Source: an uncultured Rhodopila sp. (GTDB lineage Bacteria > Pseudomonadota > Alphaproteobacteria > Acetobacterales > Acetobacteraceae). Taken from it: DNA of 64,000 nucleotides. Below are positions 63,575-64,000 of this stretch, in pieces. The stretch is taken from assembly GCF_903944925.1 (NCBI RefSeq), contig NZ_CAJATU010000101.1, positions 36,381 to 100,380 of the forward strand. The letters are read 5' to 3'. The translations under genes and the position numbers were made by a program. The number at the start of each line of letters is the position of its first letter. Position 1 is the stretch's first letter. The notes under the pieces were generated by a model. It did not search any database, was not told where the DNA came from, and saw only the letters and a list, made by a program, of their open reading frames with translations.

Positions 63575-63928
63575 ATGATCGTATCAGTGATTTACCAGCT
63601 TCAGCCGGGGCAGAAGCTTGATGTCGACTATTACCTGAAGACGCATATCCCGCTTGTGCAGGCGCGGTTCGGGCCGCTCGGCATGAAGGGTGCGCAGGTT
63701 CTGCACGGCACCGGTTCGCCCGCGGGTCCGGCCCCGGCGATCTTGATTACGTTGCTGGATTTCGAGTCGCTTCAGGCCTTCCAGACCGCGATCGAAACGC
63801 ACGGTGCGGAAGTCATGGGCGACGTGGCTAACTTCACCGACACTCAGCCTTCGATTCAGTTCAACCTAAATCCGGCAGTTGGCGCCGTTTGGCATCGACG
63901 GGTCGGGGAGCAATTCAACCCATGGTAG
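63575..63928 (+). CDS. EthD-family protein
   Basis: 117 residues with GGGGAGAG upstream. EthD/dimeric alpha-beta barrel: MIVSVIYQLQPGQKLDVDYY, LKTHIPLVQARFGPLGMKG, and the family end FTDTQPSIQFN, here with an extra ~20-residue tail (LNPAVGAVWHRRVGEQFNPW). EthD members work with P450 ether or hydrocarbon degradation and with aldehyde/alcohol pathways, mostly of unknown chemistry. Last complete gene of the operon in view. Confidence 0.85.
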   Translation: MIVSVIYQLQPGQKLDVDYYLKTHIPLVQARFGPLGMKGAQVLHGTGSPAGPAPAILITLLDFESLQAFQTAIETHGAEVMGDVANFTDTQPSIQFNLNPAVGAVWHRRVGEQFNPW

Positions 63929-63941
63929 GCGTTTACCCCGG

Positions 63942-64000
63942 GTGGAGGCGCAGCGGCGGCCGGAGTTGCCGTCCTTTCAGGAAGTGACGAAGGGCTTCGC
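63942..64000 (+). CDS. Possible start of a further gene, cut by the window end
   Basis: A GTG at 63942 opens a frame to the window end (MEAQRRPELPSFQEVTKGFA). No ribosome site is evident, and 19 codons are too few to name a family; the last residues faintly resemble the start of an ABC ATPase. Very low confidence. Confidence 0.2.
   Translation, partial: MEAQRRPELPSFQEVTKGF

Overview
The window reads as a chromosomal segment of a GC-rich alphaproteobacterium. The best guess is a Rhodospirillales/Acetobacteraceae-type organism: it combines PQQ-dependent alcohol oxidation, DUF4214-type type I secreted proteins, XdhC/molybdenum-cofactor genes, an alphaproteobacterial bc1 complex, and frequent GTG/TTG starts with tight ATGA/TGATG gene overlaps. 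There is no rRNA, no convincing tRNA, no CRISPR array and no intact insertion sequence. The taxonomic guess rests on gene content only.

Layout. (1) 1-6134: an RND efflux pump (adaptor plus the 5' end of the permease, separated by a REP-like palindrome), then stand-alone redox genes: a thioredoxin-reductase-like flavoprotein, a GST, an AhpD-like protein, a quinone oxidoreductase and a GT87-like membrane protein. (2) 6267-32109: a surface island with gmd/rmd (GDP-6-deoxyhexose), seven glycosyltransferase domains in five proteins, three FkbM-like and one class I methyltransferase-like protein, a type I secretion ABC transporter/adaptor pair, a large DUF4214 Thr/Ala/Gly-rich secreted protein, and an XRE regulator paired with an unknown membrane protein. 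The layout recalls the Caulobacter S-layer/O-polysaccharide locus. (3) 32280-38788: housekeeping and accessory genes: Mo-cofactor cytidylyltransferase fusion, XdhC, a broken toxin-antitoxin pair, efp, an inositol-phosphatase family gene, a macro-domain protein, yghU and a CBS protein. (4) 38958-46810: signalling: a two-kinase hybrid sensor, a duplicated-repeat DUF3551 secreted protein, and a FIST(NosP-like)-NahK-like kinase pair facing a NarL-type response regulator. (5) 46811-63928: an alcohol-oxidation block.

The alcohol-oxidation block is the most notable part. A unit made of [response regulator <- | promoter motif -> PQQ alcohol dehydrogenase -> cytochrome c] occurs twice. In the second copy (50947-54736) the dehydrogenase is intact and carries the Asp-Tyr-Asp signature of lanthanide enzymes; its cytochrome is fused behind a XoxJ-like periplasmic binding domain. 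In the first copy (46160-48128) the dehydrogenase has been almost entirely deleted. Its promoter motif, its leader of matching length, its first codons and its last ~35 codons remain, and they now stand in front of a lone cytochrome c and the bc1 genes petABC.

Downstream of the intact copy lie an ExaC-type aldehyde dehydrogenase, a DUF779 protein and a four-gene transporter in the same order as the PedA1-A2-B-C / Lut lanthanide-uptake systems. Then come a second, unassigned NitT/TauT-type ABC importer, a small exported protein and an EthD-family protein, all on one strand with many stop/start overlaps. The likely physiology is periplasmic lanthanide-dependent alcohol oxidation to the aldehyde, electrons passed to cytochrome c, NAD-linked aldehyde oxidation in the cytoplasm, and metal uptake from the same operon. 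Control is likely by NarL-type regulators, possibly with a nitric-oxide-responsive kinase. A 35-bp-arm palindrome has inserted in frame into the start of the PedA2-like gene.
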